From Lachnospiraceae bacterium (GTDB taxonomy: Bacteria > Bacillota > Clostridia > Lachnospirales > Lachnospiraceae): a stretch of 35,808 nt of DNA. The stretch is taken from positions 1-35,808 of the forward strand of contig JAGAPO010000055.1 of the NCBI GenBank assembly GCA_017623215.1, read 5' to 3'. The notes under the pieces are model-generated. The model was not told the DNA's origin. It searched no databases and saw nothing but the letters and a program-made list of their open reading frames with translations. The translations under genes were made by a program, and so were the position numbers. Of the stretch, positions 14,955-23,227 are shown piece after piece. Numbering within the stretch: position 1 is the first letter of the stretch; every line of letters begins with the position of its first letter.

Positions 14955-16589
14955 TTATTCCCATACCGGGTTTTCAACAACTACAACCTTGCCAAGGCCG
15001 CGTGCCTCTACATACTCGGTCAGCTGGTCTACGAATTCCTCCAGATAAGTATCAATACCGGCCTGCTCTAACTTCTTGATATTCTCGTTATAAGCCTTAT
15101 GCCAATTGCCATTCTCATCCGGTACATTCGTTGCTTCCTTACGAACTGCGGTCAGATTCGCCTTCTCGGTCTGCAGATTGCTGCTGTCGAACGCGAAACC
15201 AGCTAACGGATTCGCCACCGCGGTCTGCTCTAATTCATATGTGTCAGCATACTGGGTCAGCTTCGCCGGATCCGTCGCAAGAGAGTTCGCACAGGTACCT
15301 ACGGTCCAGTTCGAAGGACCGGTATAGGTCTTGTTCTCCGGAACCGTAATCGTTCCGTCTGTGTTCGTGGTGTAATGAGTTCCCTCAATACCGTAGATTA
15401 ACAGCTGATACAGCTCAGCATTGCTGTAGATCAGGTTCGCAACCATCATTGCGCGCTCCGGATTCTCGCCGGTGGTCGGGAATACGGTACCGGTTACCCA
15501 GCCCGGATTCAGAATCAGATTCTCCTGAATCAGGAAGCCGTCCAGATCCATCTCATCCGAAAGCTCTTTGATAGCAAGCCAGTTCTTATCCAGCGCCTGT
15601 TCCTCATAAAAGAGATAGGTTCCGTCCGACCAGTCCTTATCAACGCCCTGGATATTAACCCTCCATCCATTCGCGTCCCACTTCTTTCCGGTCGCAATCT
15701 CCAGATGATGAACCTCACTGCCGTACCACTTATATACGCTGAACACTCCCGGCTCATTCTCAGCTACACAGAGCGTATAGTCGTTGTACCAGACACCGTT
15801 GTTCGTAATTCCCCAGCGGTGAGGAACATCCAATGCACCGTTACCCAATACACCGTTCGCTTCCGCAACCTCAAAGATCTCTTCCAGCTTATCAAACAAC
15901 GGCTGCTTGGACTCTGCGGTGAACTTGGTGTTCGAGAATGCGATCTCCTGTGCCTCTTCCAGCCAGCCTTCCGGCATCAGGTCTGCGATGTCCTGTCTGA
16001 TATAGATCGCGGAACGACTCGAGCCTAAGCCCTGCCAGCAGGGGATAAAGTACACGTTGCCGTCTGCGGAACGATGCATATCTACAACGTCCTCACCGCC
16101 GATCGCTTCCACGATGCCCTGACCGTAGGTGTACAGAAGATCCTCAATATCCGTTGCGACACCCATCGCAATATCATCGTTAACCGGGTTTACCCAGCTT
16201 GCGGACCAGCCGATATCGATCTTCTCACCGGCTGCCAGTGCCTTGTTCCATCTGTCTTTGTACTCACTTGCCGAAACACGTACGAACTCAACCGTTGTGT
16301 TCGGAAGAAGCTCTGCCAGCTTCTCGTTGAATGCCTTATCTACCATGTCGACATCCTGTCCGCCCTCACCGTATACCCACCAGGTCACGGTATAAGGCTC
16401 AAGCTCCTCTACCTTCTCGGTTGTTGCCTCTGTGGTTGCTGCCTCGGAACCCTTAGTTGTGGATGCGGTCGTTCCGGCCGTCGTAGACTGGGTCGTGCCA
16501 TCCTGATTGTCCTTCTGTCCGCAGCCGGCAAGCATGCTCAGTGCCATTACCGCCGCAAGTGCCAGTGCAGCAATACGTCTTTTCTTCAT
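14955..16589 (-). CDS. Extracellular solute-binding lipoprotein (DUF3502-like ABC substrate-binding protein)
   Basis: 544 residues starting MKKRRIAAL; GGAGGAG precedes this ATG, and the five codons upstream are that site. It has a type II signal peptide with lipobox LAGC (Cys22-23 region), then a Thr/Ser/Glu-rich linker to about residue 65. The mature fold follows, beginning VTWWVYGEGGQDVDMV, as in family-1 sugar-type binding proteins of the 'DUF3502' group. The C-terminus, with LEQAGIDTYLEEFVDQL, fits that group, which often binds oligosaccharides. No permease or ATPase genes flank it and it has a strong hairpin after it, so it seems to be a single-gene unit. A -10-like TATAAT lies at 16621-16616 without a convincing -35. 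Confidence 0.9.
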   Translation of the reverse strand: MKKRRIAALALAAVMALSMLAGCGQKDNQDGTTQSTTAGTTASTTKGSEAATTEATTEKVEELEPYTVTWWVYGEGGQDVDMVDKAFNEKLAELLPNTTVEFVRVSASEYKDRWNKALAAGEKIDIGWSASWVNPVNDDIAMGVATDIEDLLYTYGQGIVEAIGGEDVVDMHRSADGNVYFIPCWQGLGSSRSAIYIRQDIADLMPEGWLEEAQEIAFSNTKFTAESKQPLFDKLEEIFEVAEANGVLGNGALDVPHRWGITNNGVWYNDYTLCVAENEPGVFSVYKWYGSEVHHLEIATGKKWDANGWRVNIQGVDKDWSDGTYLFYEEQALDKNWLAIKELSDEMDLDGFLIQENLILNPGWVTGTVFPTTGENPERAMMVANLIYSNAELYQLLIYGIEGTHYTTNTDGTITVPENKTYTGPSNWTVGTCANSLATDPAKLTQYADTYELEQTAVANPLAGFAFDSSNLQTEKANLTAVRKEATNVPDENGNWHKAYNENIKKLEQAGIDTYLEEFVDQLTEYVEARGLGKVVVVENPVWE

Positions 16590-17044
16590 AGCTATCTCCT
16601 CCATATATGGTATTTATTATAAAGGATCCTCTTACAAGTATCCCCTATAACCACCTTTCCCGACTGCCGGTAATCCCCGTATTCCGCAGCCTCCAAAAGA
16701 AAGGGCGGCGTCCGCTTCTGACCTCGGACACTGCCTTCCGGTTCCTTGCTATCCGTTCTCTGAACCGCATTTTCTCTTCGATAACGAAATTATACCATTG
16801 TTCCGGAGCCTCCCGAAAGGTGAAATTTGTGATATTTGTGCAATTTTTACAATTTCTTTTACCCTCCCCCGGGTATAAATTTTGTATATTTTGACAAACG
16901 TTACTTTTGTTACCATTCGACGAAAGATTTTACCAGATTTGCGGATATCAGATTGATCCGATTCTTCATTACTCCAACAGATACGTCCTTGCCATCCGGA
17001 CCCACTCAGAACTTTCCTTCCTCTAAAACCGCCGCGGCGGACAC
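16590..17044. other. Gene-free stretch upstream of the lipoprotein gene
   Basis: About 455 bases with no supported gene. It should hold the promoter of the lipoprotein gene; only a lone TATAAT on the minus strand (16621-16616) is visible. The part 16820-16920 is very AT-rich apart from CCTCCCCCGGG at 16862-16872. I saw no catabolite-response element or riboswitch. Confidence 0.6.
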
Positions 17045-17083
17045 AAAAAAACCGCTTTCTCTTCTGCTAAAAAAAGAAAACGG
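17045..17083 (-). terminator. Intrinsic terminator of tRNA-Asn
   Basis: Arms 17052-17060 and 17075-17083 (CCGCTTTCT/AGAAAACGG with one G-T pair) followed on the minus strand by a run of seven T, starting nine bases past the tRNA. Confidence 0.85.
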
Positions 17084-17091
17084 CTTTTCAG

Positions 17092-17163
17092 CTCCCCGAG
17101 TTGGGCTCGAACCAACAACATCACGGTTAACAGCCGTGCGCTCTACCATTGAGCTATCGAGGA
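17092..17163 (-). tRNA. tRNA-Asn, anticodon GTT
   Basis: 72 nt plus-strand complement. The acceptor stem is TCCTCGA/TCGGGGA with one T-G pair, and the discriminator is G as expected for asparagine. The D-arm is AGCTCAATGGTAGAGC, the anticodon loop CTGTTAA gives GTT, and the T-arm is GTTGGTTCGAGCCCAAC. CCA is not encoded. It stands alone with its own promoter and terminator. Confidence 0.95.
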
Positions 17164-17192
17164 ATATATGCTTTTATTCTGAACATGTACCC

Positions 17193-17221
17193 ATTGTAAT
17201 CCTGCTGTTTCGAATTGTCAA
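17193..17221 (-). promoter_or_regulatory. Promoter of tRNA-Asn
   Basis: TTGACA (17221-17216), a 17-base spacer and TACAAT (17198-17193) on the minus strand, about 30 bases before the tRNA 5' end. Confidence 0.85.
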
Positions 17222-17298
17222 GAGGGAATTTTAATAATTTCCCGTAGGAAAACAAATCTCTAAAAACAAATCTCTATGAAAATCTCTATGAGCAGGCA

Positions 17299-17325
17299 GG
17301 TGCCAGGGAATCTGTCCCTGACACC
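17299..17325 (-). terminator. Hairpin after the 116-residue protein gene, REP-like sequence
   Basis: Arms GGTGCCAGGGA (17299-17309) and TCCCTGACACC (17315-17325) pair with one mismatch or wobble, 15 bp past the stop. The 'GGTGtCAGGGAcag..tCCCTgGCACC' type resembles repeats seen near IS200-like or REP transposases in Clostridia; no transposase is present here. Short direct repeats of AAATCTCT(ATG) follow at 17262-17291. Confidence 0.5.
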
Positions 17326-17339
17326 TCCATCCTTGTCTC

Positions 17340-17690
17340 TTAAATAAGCTTGTCCCGGTTGAGATAATTCTCTCCGATATGAGCAACCGCCGCCTGTCTG
17401 AGCCTATCTTTCTTCTCCTCCTCATCCGTAGGAAGCACTTCTTCTTCGGACAGCTTCGAGATCTCCTTAATCGTTGTCGTGTCATCCAGAGTCTCATCCA
17501 GCTTATTGGTGAGCGCTGCCCGGAGCACTTCCAGCTTCTCCTCCGCTTCCATCCCTTCCACCTTGTCAGCAATTCCGACAATCTCACATACGGTATTCAG
17601 CTCCGCCTCGTCCCAGTCCTTCGGAACGGAATTATCAATCAGCTGAATTCTCTCTGCCAATCCATTACACTTGATAAATTCTCTTAACAT
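17340..17690 (-). CDS. Small acidic protein, paralogue of 17904-18269 (unknown function)
   Basis: 116 residues; GGAGGGTATGCT precedes the ATG. There is no signal peptide or membrane span. It is predicted helical, acidic and cytosolic. It shares with its neighbour an identical MLREFIKCN start, AERIQ.I.NSVP.DW.E.EL.TV.EIVG (residues 12-39) and TIKEIS.LS.EE (73-84). The C-terminal 30 residues differ and are Lys/Arg-rich here. I do not recognise the family. It has its own strong promoter (17735-17763) and a hairpin behind it. The single Cys in KCN and a second at position 35 are the only cysteines. Confidence 0.85.
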   Translation of the reverse strand: MLREFIKCNGLAERIQLIDNSVPKDWDEAELNTVCEIVGIADKVEGMEAEEKLEVLRAALTNKLDETLDDTTTIKEISKLSEEEVLPTDEEEKKDRLRQAAVAHIGENYLNRDKLI

Positions 17691-17734
17691 AGCATACCCT
17701 CCAGAAATTGGACATCGTGTAACATTACACCTGA

Positions 17735-17763
17735 ATTATAACCGCCAGCCGCAAAATATGCAA
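17735..17763 (-). promoter_or_regulatory. Promoter of the 116-residue protein gene
   Basis: TTGCAT (17763-17758), a 17-base spacer and TATAAT (17740-17735) on the minus strand, about 45 bases before the start codon. It closely matches the promoter of the upstream paralogue. Confidence 0.82.
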
Positions 17764-17822
17764 CCAAAACCTGGCCTTTTCGAAGAAATTTTCTATAAAA
17801 GGATGAAACCTCTGCACAAAGT

Positions 17823-17859
17823 ACCAAAGCCGCGCAGGGGCAAGCTGCACGGCTTTGGT
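17823..17859 (-). terminator. Hairpin after the 121-residue protein gene
   Basis: ACCAAAGCCG (17823-17832) pairs with CGGCTTTGGT (17850-17859), with a further GCAG/CTGC inside the loop. It lies 45 bp past the stop. The T-rich tail (ACTTTGT) is weak. Confidence 0.6.
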
Positions 17860-17903
17860 CTAAAAGAAAAGATTAGGAGAAGAGTAAAACAATTTATATC
17901 AAT

Positions 17904-18269
17904 TTATTGAGGAAATCTTGTTCCAGTGCTCTGCTGTACTGCCGCGATTCCTTTTACCATATCCTCTAACTGATCGGAAAAGCTCTTTTTCGTAACCTTA
18001 GCAGCCTCTTCCTCTGCCTCTTCGTCCGACAGACGGCTGATCTCCTTAATAGTGGAATCATCTTCCAGCTCTTCCTTCTGAATATCGTTGAGGAAATTCT
18101 TAACGGCCTCCAGAGCGTTCTCTATGCTCATACCCTTTACTGCCTCCGATGCCCCTACAATCTCAGCCACCGTCTCCAGCTCAGACTCGCTCCAGTCAGC
18201 CGGAACCGAATTCTGAATCATCTGGATTCTCTCCGCAGTACTATTACACTTTATAAATTCTCTTAACAT
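17904..18269 (-). CDS. Small acidic protein, paralogue of 17340-17690 (unknown function)
   Basis: 121 residues; AAGGAGG lies nine bases before the ATG. It is acidic, soluble and predicted helical, with no membrane span. The N-terminal ~85 residues align without large gaps with the neighbour (shared MLREFIKCN, AERIQMIQNSVP.DW, ELETVAEIVG and STIKEISRLSDEE). The C-terminus is different (KKSFSDQLEDMVKGIAAVQQ). Its function is unknown to me. Its transcription is separate from the downstream paralogue: each has its own promoter and a hairpin between them. The leader contains a GGTGC/GCACC hairpin at ~18297-18314. Confidence 0.85.
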   Translation of the reverse strand: MLREFIKCNSTAERIQMIQNSVPADWSESELETVAEIVGASEAVKGMSIENALEAVKNFLNDIQKEELEDDSTIKEISRLSDEEAEEEAAKVTKKSFSDQLEDMVKGIAAVQQSTGTRFPQ

Positions 18270-18355
18270 AATTCAAAACCTCCTTATGGTTTGAGGGTGC
18301 CTTCGCCAGCACCTGGCTCTCTATGTAAATCTGCTTACTCTCTTGAACAATTTGC

Positions 18356-18384
18356 ATTATATGCGCCCTTTCCAAATTGTGCAA
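18356..18384 (-). promoter_or_regulatory. Promoter of the 121-residue protein gene
   Basis: TTGCAC (18384-18379), a 17-base spacer and TATAAT (18361-18356) on the minus strand. Directly upstream is a small inverted repeat TGGCG/CGCCA (18396-18410) flanked by T-runs on both strands. Confidence 0.82.
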
Positions 18385-18661
18385 CTAAAAAATCTTGGCG
18401 TTTTCCGCCATTTTTTTGTCGATTTCTATGGCCGAATTTGATTACGTTTGACTGACTTTGCATTTTTACTGGCAATTTTTCTTATTTGTCTATTTTTTAA
18501 CAATCTTTCCTTGACAAAATGCTCAAAAAATAAGCCGTTTTGAACCATTACAATTTTTGCCGCATTATGGAAAAAATCTCCGTCCGTCCCTAAAATCCGC
18601 AATTCCATTTTTTCCCATTCACTTCAGTCTAAAATTTTTTTGATTTTTTTAAAATTAGGGC
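18385..18661. other. AT-rich gene-free stretch between divergent units
   Basis: About 280 very AT-rich bases between the promoter of the small-protein gene and the promoter of tRNA-Leu(CAG). A 60-codon open frame on the minus strand (18426-18608) lacks a ribosome site and any recognisable feature. Apart from the small hairpin at 18396-18410 I see nothing defined. Confidence 0.6.
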
Positions 18662-18689
18662 TTGCATTTTTTTTGAAATGTGGTATACT
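18662..18689 (+). promoter_or_regulatory. Extended -10 promoter of tRNA-Leu(CAG)
   Basis: TTGCAT (18662-18667), a 16-base spacer and TATACT (18684-18689), with TG at 18681-18682 giving an extended -10. Confidence 0.82.
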
Positions 18690-18721
18690 ATCTATTGTTC
18701 GCGAGAGAACACCAAAAAGAT

Positions 18722-18805
18722 GCAGTTGTGGCGGAATTGGCATACGCGCATGATTCAGGTTCATGTCCATGTACTTGGGTAGGGGTTCAAGTCCCCTCAA
18801 CTGCA
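18722..18805 (+). tRNA. tRNA-Leu, anticodon CAG
   Basis: 84 nt with acceptor stem GCAGTTG/CAACTGC, discriminator A, a long variable arm and T-arm GGTTCAAGTCC. The anticodon loop TTCAGGT gives CAG, for CUG codons. CCA is not encoded. Much of the body is the same as tRNA-Leu(AAG) at 14616-14699. It is followed by its own terminator and then by leuS, the gene for the enzyme that charges it. Confidence 0.94.
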
Positions 18806-18810
18806 CTGAA

Positions 18811-18840
18811 CGGAGCAAAGAGAATTTGCTCCGTTTTTTT
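18811..18840 (+). terminator. Intrinsic terminator of tRNA-Leu(CAG)
   Basis: Arms CGGAGCAAA (18811-18819) and TTTGCTCCG (18825-18833) around GAGAA, followed by seven T. Confidence 0.92.
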
Positions 18841-18998
18841 AGTTTTTTATTTGTTTTGCAGCGGCATCTCCGTTCCTCCCCCACGCTGCTGATACCACGT
18901 CGATCCATGTGACCATTCCTATTTGCATAAAAGGAATGAAGATCCGCGCACTCTTTCCCCTTTCCTCTCATTTCCCCGCATTCCGCCAAAACTTAGGA

Positions 18999-19028
18999 TT
19001 GAAATTTACCCCACATGTTTGTTATAAT
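18999..19028 (+). promoter_or_regulatory. Promoter of leuS
   Basis: TTGAAA (18999-19004), an 18-base spacer and TATAAT (19023-19028). Transcription would start near 19035, leaving a leader of about 75 bases with only a small GCCGC/GCGGC stem (19081-19094). The leader has no room for a T-box and none of its conserved bases are seen. The remaining 18841-18998 shows no feature. Confidence 0.72.
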
Positions 19029-19110
19029 AAGGAAAGTATACTGATGCAAGTCAAAGACTTACAATATATTGCAATTTTAAGCCGCCGACGCGGCAGAATG
19101 AGAGGCAACA

Positions 19111-21525
19111 ATGAGTAAAGAGTATTCACCCAAGGACATTGAAAAGAAGTGGCAAGATATCTGGGATGAGACCGGTGCTTTCCACGCGACAGACGACCGC
19201 AGCAAGCCGAAGTATTACGCGCTTGTTGAGTTCCCGTATCCGTCCGGACAGGGACTTCATGTAGGCCATCCAAGACCCTACACCGCGCTTGATATTATCG
19301 CAAGAAAGAGACGGCTGCAGGGCTACAACGTGCTCTACCCGATGGGCTGGGACGCGTTCGGTCTGCCGACTGAGAATTTCGCGATTAAGAATAAGATTCA
19401 CCCGAAGATCGTAACGGCGAACAATGTAGCGCGTTTCAAGGGACAGTTAAAGGCACTCGGCTATTCCTTTGACTGGAGCCGCGAGATTAATACCACGGAT
19501 CCTTCTTATTATAAATGGACACAGTGGATTTTCCTGAAATTATATGAGCAGGGTCTTGCTTACAAGACCGAGATGCCGATCAACTGGTGTACGTCCTGTA
19601 AGGTCGGCCTTGCAAATGAGGAGGTTGTTGGCGGCGTATGCGAGCGCTGCGGAAGCCCGGTTGTGCGCAAGGTTAAGAGCCAGTGGATGTTAAAGATTAC
19701 CGAGTATGCGGACAAGCTGATCAAGGACCTCGACCTCGTTGATTATATTGAGAAGGTTAAGGTATCCCAGAAGAACTGGATCGGCCGCAGCGAGGGCGCT
19801 GAGGTGGATTTCAAGCTTGCCGGCAAGGAAGATGTTCTTCGTGTATACACGACAAGACCGGATACGCTGTTCGGTGCGACCTACATGGTTATTTCCCCGG
19901 AGCATCCGCTAATTGATAAGTATAAGGAAGAATTAAAGAACTGGGATGCGATTATCGAGTATCGCGAGACCGCTGCAAGAAAGTCTGATTTCGAGCGTAC
20001 CGAGCTTGCAAAGGACAAGACCGGCGTATGTCTCGACGGGATCCGCGCGATCAACCCGGTTACCGGAAAAGAGATTCCGATCTGGATCTCCGATTATGTT
20101 CTGATGTCCTACGGCACCGGCGCGATCATGGCCGTTCCCGCACACGATGAGAGAGACTGGGATTTCGCAAAGAAGTTTGATCTCCCGATTATCGAGGTGG
20201 TTGCGGGCGGCAACGTTCAGGAGGCGGCTTACACCAACACCGATACCGGCGTTATGGTGAACTCCGATTTCTTAAACGGCCTTGAGGTAAAGGACGCGAA
20301 GGTGACGATTGCCGACTGGCTGACCGAGAAGGGCATCGGAAAGAGAAAGGTGAACTTCAAGCTCAGAGACTGGGTATTCTCCCGTCAGAGATATTGGGGT
20401 GAACCGATTCCGATCGTTCACTGCGAGAAGTGCGGCTATGTTCCGCTTCCGGAGAGCGAGCTTCCGCTGGTTCTGCCCGAGGTTGACAGCTACATGCCGA
20501 CCGATAACGGCGAATCTCCGCTGGCTGCAATGCGTGACTGGGTCGAGTGCACCTGTCCGAAGTGCGGCGGCAAGGCAGAGCGCGAGACGGATACCATGCC
20601 TCAGTGGGCCGGTTCCTCCTGGTATTTCCTTCGTTATACGGATCCGCATAACGATGAGGCGCTTGCAAGCAAGGAAGCGATTGATTACTGGATGCCGGTT
20701 GACTGGTACAACGGCGGTATGGAGCATACCACGCTTCATCTGCTCTACTCCAGATTCTGGCATAAGTTCCTGTATGATCAGGGCTATGTCAATACGAAGG
20801 AGCCTTACCAGAAGAGAACCTCGCACGGTATGATTCTCGGTGAGAACGGCGAGAAGATGTCCAAGTCCCGCGGCAATGTCATCAACCCGGATGACATCGT
20901 GAATGAGTTCGGCGCGGATACGCTTCGTACCTATGAGATGTTCATCGGCGCATTCGATTTAAGCGCTTCCTGGTCGCAGGAGGGCGTTAAGGGCTGCCGC
21001 AGATTCCTTGAGCGTGTCTGGAAGCTGCAGGATTCCCTCGTCGAGGGCGATGGCTACTCAAAGGAGCTTGAGATTAGAATGCACCAGACCATCAAGAAGG
21101 TCAGCCAGGACTATGAGGGTATGAAGTTCAACACCGCAATCGCCGCTATGATGGCGCTTGTGAATGACTTCTACAAGGCAGGCAAGGTAACAAAGGGCGA
21201 GTACAAGACGCTCTTGATTCTCCTGAATCCGGTCGCTCCTCATCTGACCGAGGAACTCTTCGAGCGCATCGGCTGCAAGGAAAGAGTCTTCGAATCGGCA
21301 TGGCCGGAATGGGAGGAAGCAAAGACCGTCGAGAAGACCGTTGAGATCGCGGTTCAGATCAACGGCAAGGTAAAGGCAACTCTCGCGGTTGGCCTTGACG
21401 ACGAGCAGGCGGCTGTCCGCGAACAGGTAACGGCACTTCCCGCTGTTGCGAGTGCGCTTGACGGCAAGAACATCGTAAAAGAGATTTACGTCAAGGGACG
21501 TATCTATAATATTGTAGTGAAGTAA
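19111..21525 (+). CDS. leuS: Leucyl-tRNA synthetase
   Basis: 804 residues, the usual length for bacterial LeuRS; GAGAGGC precedes the ATG. The class I signatures are HVGH (50-53, the HIGH box in [12 protein letters not shown]) and KMSKS (582-586). The CP1 editing domain is present, with the threonine-rich [12 protein letters not shown] stretch near 250 and [14 protein letters not shown] near 340. Two cysteine clusters (CTSCKVG...CERCG near 155-180; CEKCG...CPKCG near 430-490) would bind zinc. The C-terminal tRNA-binding domain with [13 protein letters not shown] is complete. It charges tRNA-Leu in the cytoplasm. It has its own promoter and terminator and sits just downstream of a tRNA-Leu gene. 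Confidence 0.98.
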   Translation: MSKEYSPKDIEKKWQDIWDETGAFHATDDRSKPKYYALVEFPYPSGQGLHVGHPRPYTALDIIARKRRLQGYNVLYPMGWDAFGLPTENFAIKNKIHPKIVTANNVARFKGQLKALGYSFDWSREINTTDPSYYKWTQWIFLKLYEQGLAYKTEMPINWCTSCKVGLANEEVVGGVCERCGSPVVRKVKSQWMLKITEYADKLIKDLDLVDYIEKVKVSQKNWIGRSEGAEVDFKLAGKEDVLRVYTTRPDTLFGATYMVISPEHPLIDKYKEELKNWDAIIEYRETAARKSDFERTELAKDKTGVCLDGIRAINPVTGKEIPIWISDYVLMSYGTGAIMAVPAHDERDWDFAKKFDLPIIEVVAGGNVQEAAYTNTDTGVMVNSDFLNGLEVKDAKVTIADWLTEKGIGKRKVNFKLRDWVFSRQRYWGEPIPIVHCEKCGYVPLPESELPLVLPEVDSYMPTDNGESPLAAMRDWVECTCPKCGGKAERETDTMPQWAGSSWYFLRYTDPHNDEALASKEAIDYWMPVDWYNGGMEHTTLHLLYSRFWHKFLYDQGYVNTKEPYQKRTSHGMILGENGEKMSKSRGNVINPDDIVNEFGADTLRTYEMFIGAFDLSASWSQEGVKGCRRFLERVWKLQDSLVEGDGYSKELEIRMHQTIKKVSQDYEGMKFNTAIAAMMALVNDFYKAGKVTKGEYKTLLILLNPVAPHLTEELFERIGCKERVFESAWPEWEEAKTVEKTVEIAVQINGKVKATLAVGLDDEQAAVREQVTALPAVASALDGKNIVKEIYVKGRIYNIVVK

Positions 21526-21546
21526 TCCTATTACAGCATGAGTTTT

Positions 21547-21585
21547 GGCAGGAGGTCGGCCGCATGGGCGGTCTCCTGCCTTTTG
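21547..21585 (+). terminator. Terminator of leuS
   Basis: GGCAGGAG (21547-21554) pairs with CTCCTGCC (21573-21580), extended by G-T pairs, followed by TTTTG, about 20 bp past the stop. Confidence 0.75.
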
Positions 21586-21611
21586 TATCTTTTCTGAACA
21601 ACCGGTCTGAG

Positions 21612-21705
21612 GCAGCCCCGTAAAGGGACAGCCCAATGGACGGGGCGGATTGCGCAGAGGACGCCGCAAATCCGCATCATGCGGCACTTGCCATTCGTGA
21701 ATGCG
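21612..21705 (+). promoter_or_regulatory. Possible structured leader upstream of the DUF5058 operon
   Basis: Three successive stems are visible: GCCCCGT/ACGGGGC (21615-21621 with 21640-21646), CGGATTGCG/CGCAAATCCG with one bulged A (21646-21654 with 21665-21674) and CATTC/GAATG (21692-21703). No standard promoter is visible between the leuS terminator and the gene. I cannot match this to a known riboswitch class. Confidence 0.35.
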
Positions 21706-21758
21706 ATGTCCGGTGCACAGCTTCTCGAATCTTAAGCGTTCTCGGAATGGAGATTTTT

Positions 21759-22499
21759 ATGGATTTTTTATCCCAGGTTAATTCCCTACCCATCTATCTA
21801 ATTGTTGCGGCAATTCTTCTCTTCATCGTTATCATGTGCGTGGTCTTCCTCGTCAAGAGCTACCGCGCCGGAATCAAAATCGGCATGGACCCGAAGGTAT
21901 TAAAGCGCGCGATTACCTCAAGCGCCACCTTTACCGTTCTTCCCAGCGTCAGCATTCTGCTCGGTGTTATAGCCTTAAGCGGCGCTCTCGGTGTTCCCGT
22001 TTCCTGGCTGCGTCTCTCGGTCATCGGCGCACTCCAGTATGAGTTGAACGTAGCAGAGATTGCGGCAACAAGTGTCGGCTTATCGGGTCTGAAGCTCAGC
22101 GAGATGAATGCGACCGCGTTCACCACAATCGTTCTGGTTATGACCGTCGGAATCTTAAGCGGTGTTGTATGCTCCATCTTCGGCCTCCGCAAATACTTAA
22201 GCAAGCTCTCCGTTAAGCCCAAATCCTCCGAGAACAAAGGCAAGCCCGGGTTCGGCGCTTACGCGACCATCGCCATGTTCATCGGCCTTTGCAGCGCTTA
22301 TATCGGCTCTTACATCGGATCCTTTACCTCGTCCGGCAACTACCTTCCCCTTGTAGTAGCTCTCATCTCCGCGCTTGTGATGGGCATCTTCCAGTATTTC
22401 ACCGTGAAGAAGAAGATGGCGTGGCTTGAGAACTTTGATGTCGCAGTCAGCATGATCTTCGGCATGGCTGCCGCGGTACTGATTCATCTGGCCGTATAA
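21759..22499 (+). CDS. DUF5058 family multi-span membrane protein
   Basis: 246 residues from the ATG at 21759, which has GGAG six bases upstream; the frame stays open to 21636 but through the structured leader. About six membrane spans are visible. The central stretch VLPSVSILLGVIALSGALG followed by WLRLSVIGALQYELNVAEIAA (about 55-95) is what I recognise as DUF5058. The family is of unknown function and looks like a transporter subunit. It is the first gene of a three-gene operon with a second membrane protein and an M20 peptidase, which points to uptake of a peptide or acylated amino acid followed by hydrolysis (inference). Confidence 0.8.
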   Translation: MDFLSQVNSLPIYLIVAAILLFIVIMCVVFLVKSYRAGIKIGMDPKVLKRAITSSATFTVLPSVSILLGVIALSGALGVPVSWLRLSVIGALQYELNVAEIAATSVGLSGLKLSEMNATAFTTIVLVMTVGILSGVVCSIFGLRKYLSKLSVKPKSSENKGKPGFGAYATIAMFIGLCSAYIGSYIGSFTSSGNYLPLVVALISALVMGIFQYFTVKKKMAWLENFDVAVSMIFGMAAAVLIHLAV

Positions 22500-22531
22500 G
22501 ACGAATGTCGCAGGAAAGGAGAACGTATCCC

Positions 22532-23212
22532 ATGAATAATCAGGAAAAACAGACCTATTTTAGTAAATTCAACAATCAGCTGCACATTCTTGGCAGAATT
22601 ACCCTTGTCATCGCGACCCTCATGATGCTTGCCGCTCCGTTCGTAATCGGAATACTGCTCGATTCGACTCCCTCTTTAAGCGGGTTTGCAAAAGGCATCA
22701 TCAAAGTCGGCCTCATCTACATCCCGGTCGGAATCGTAGAATTCCTTGTCTACGCGCCGATGCTCGGAGCGGGCGGAAGCTATCTTTCCTTCTTAACCGG
22801 AAATGTAACCAACTTAAAGATTCCTTGCGCGATGAATGCAAGAGATATCGCAAAGACCGAGGTGGGAACTCCGGAGAACGAGATCATCTCCACCTTAAGT
22901 GTGGCAACCAGTTCGCTCGTAACGATGCTCGTTATCTTTATCGGCGTACTGCTGCTTGTTCCTTTAAGTCCCATCTTAAGCAATCCGACGCTCACCCCAG
23001 CGTTCGATAACGTGGTCCCCGCCCTGTTTGGTGCGCTCGGCCTGAAATACTTTTTAAAGAGCCCGAAGATCGCAATTATCCCTCTGATCTGCATGACGCT
23101 TCTGTGCGTGCTCGTACCGGCTGCAATCTCCCAGACCAGTCTCCTGCTGATCCCGGCGGGCGGACTCGCGTTAGCGATTGGATTCCTCTTATTTAAAAAG
23201 GGAAAGCTGTAA
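22532..23212 (+). CDS. Multi-span membrane protein, DUF5058 operon partner
   Basis: 226 residues starting MNNQEKQTYF; AAGGAG lies ten bases upstream, whereas the ATG at 22505 has none. It has about six spans. Between the second and third sits a polar loop, GAGGSYLSFLTGNVTNLKIPCAMNA, and an EVGTPENEIISTLS stretch (about residues 80-120). I do not know the family by name. The gene starts 33 bp after the DUF5058 stop and ends 15 bp before the peptidase start, so the three form one transcript. The two membrane proteins have similar lengths and may be the two halves of one transporter; this is inference. Confidence 0.78.
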   Translation: MNNQEKQTYFSKFNNQLHILGRITLVIATLMMLAAPFVIGILLDSTPSLSGFAKGIIKVGLIYIPVGIVEFLVYAPMLGAGGSYLSFLTGNVTNLKIPCAMNARDIAKTEVGTPENEIISTLSVATSSLVTMLVIFIGVLLLVPLSPILSNPTLTPAFDNVVPALFGALGLKYFLKSPKIAIIPLICMTLLCVLVPAAISQTSLLLIPAGGLALAIGFLLFKKGKL

Positions 23213-23227
23213 AAAGGAGGCATTATT

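Noticed and set aside
17699..17763. One shared operon for the two acidic paralogues
   Set aside because: A hairpin follows the first gene and a separate promoter with 17-base spacing precedes the second, so separate transcription fits better.
18426..18608. 60-codon open frame on the minus strand in the AT-rich gap
   Set aside because: No proper ribosome site, no family features, and it lies in sequence with no coding bias.
18841..19110. T-box riboswitch for leuS
   Set aside because: The predicted leader is about 75 bases and neither a specifier-type long stem nor the conserved T-box sequence is visible.
21636..21758. In-frame N-terminal extension of the DUF5058 protein
   Set aside because: No ribosome site at 21636, the extension is hydrophilic and Cys/Ala-rich unlike the family, and the sequence forms RNA stems. 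The ATG at 21759 is well spaced from GGAG.
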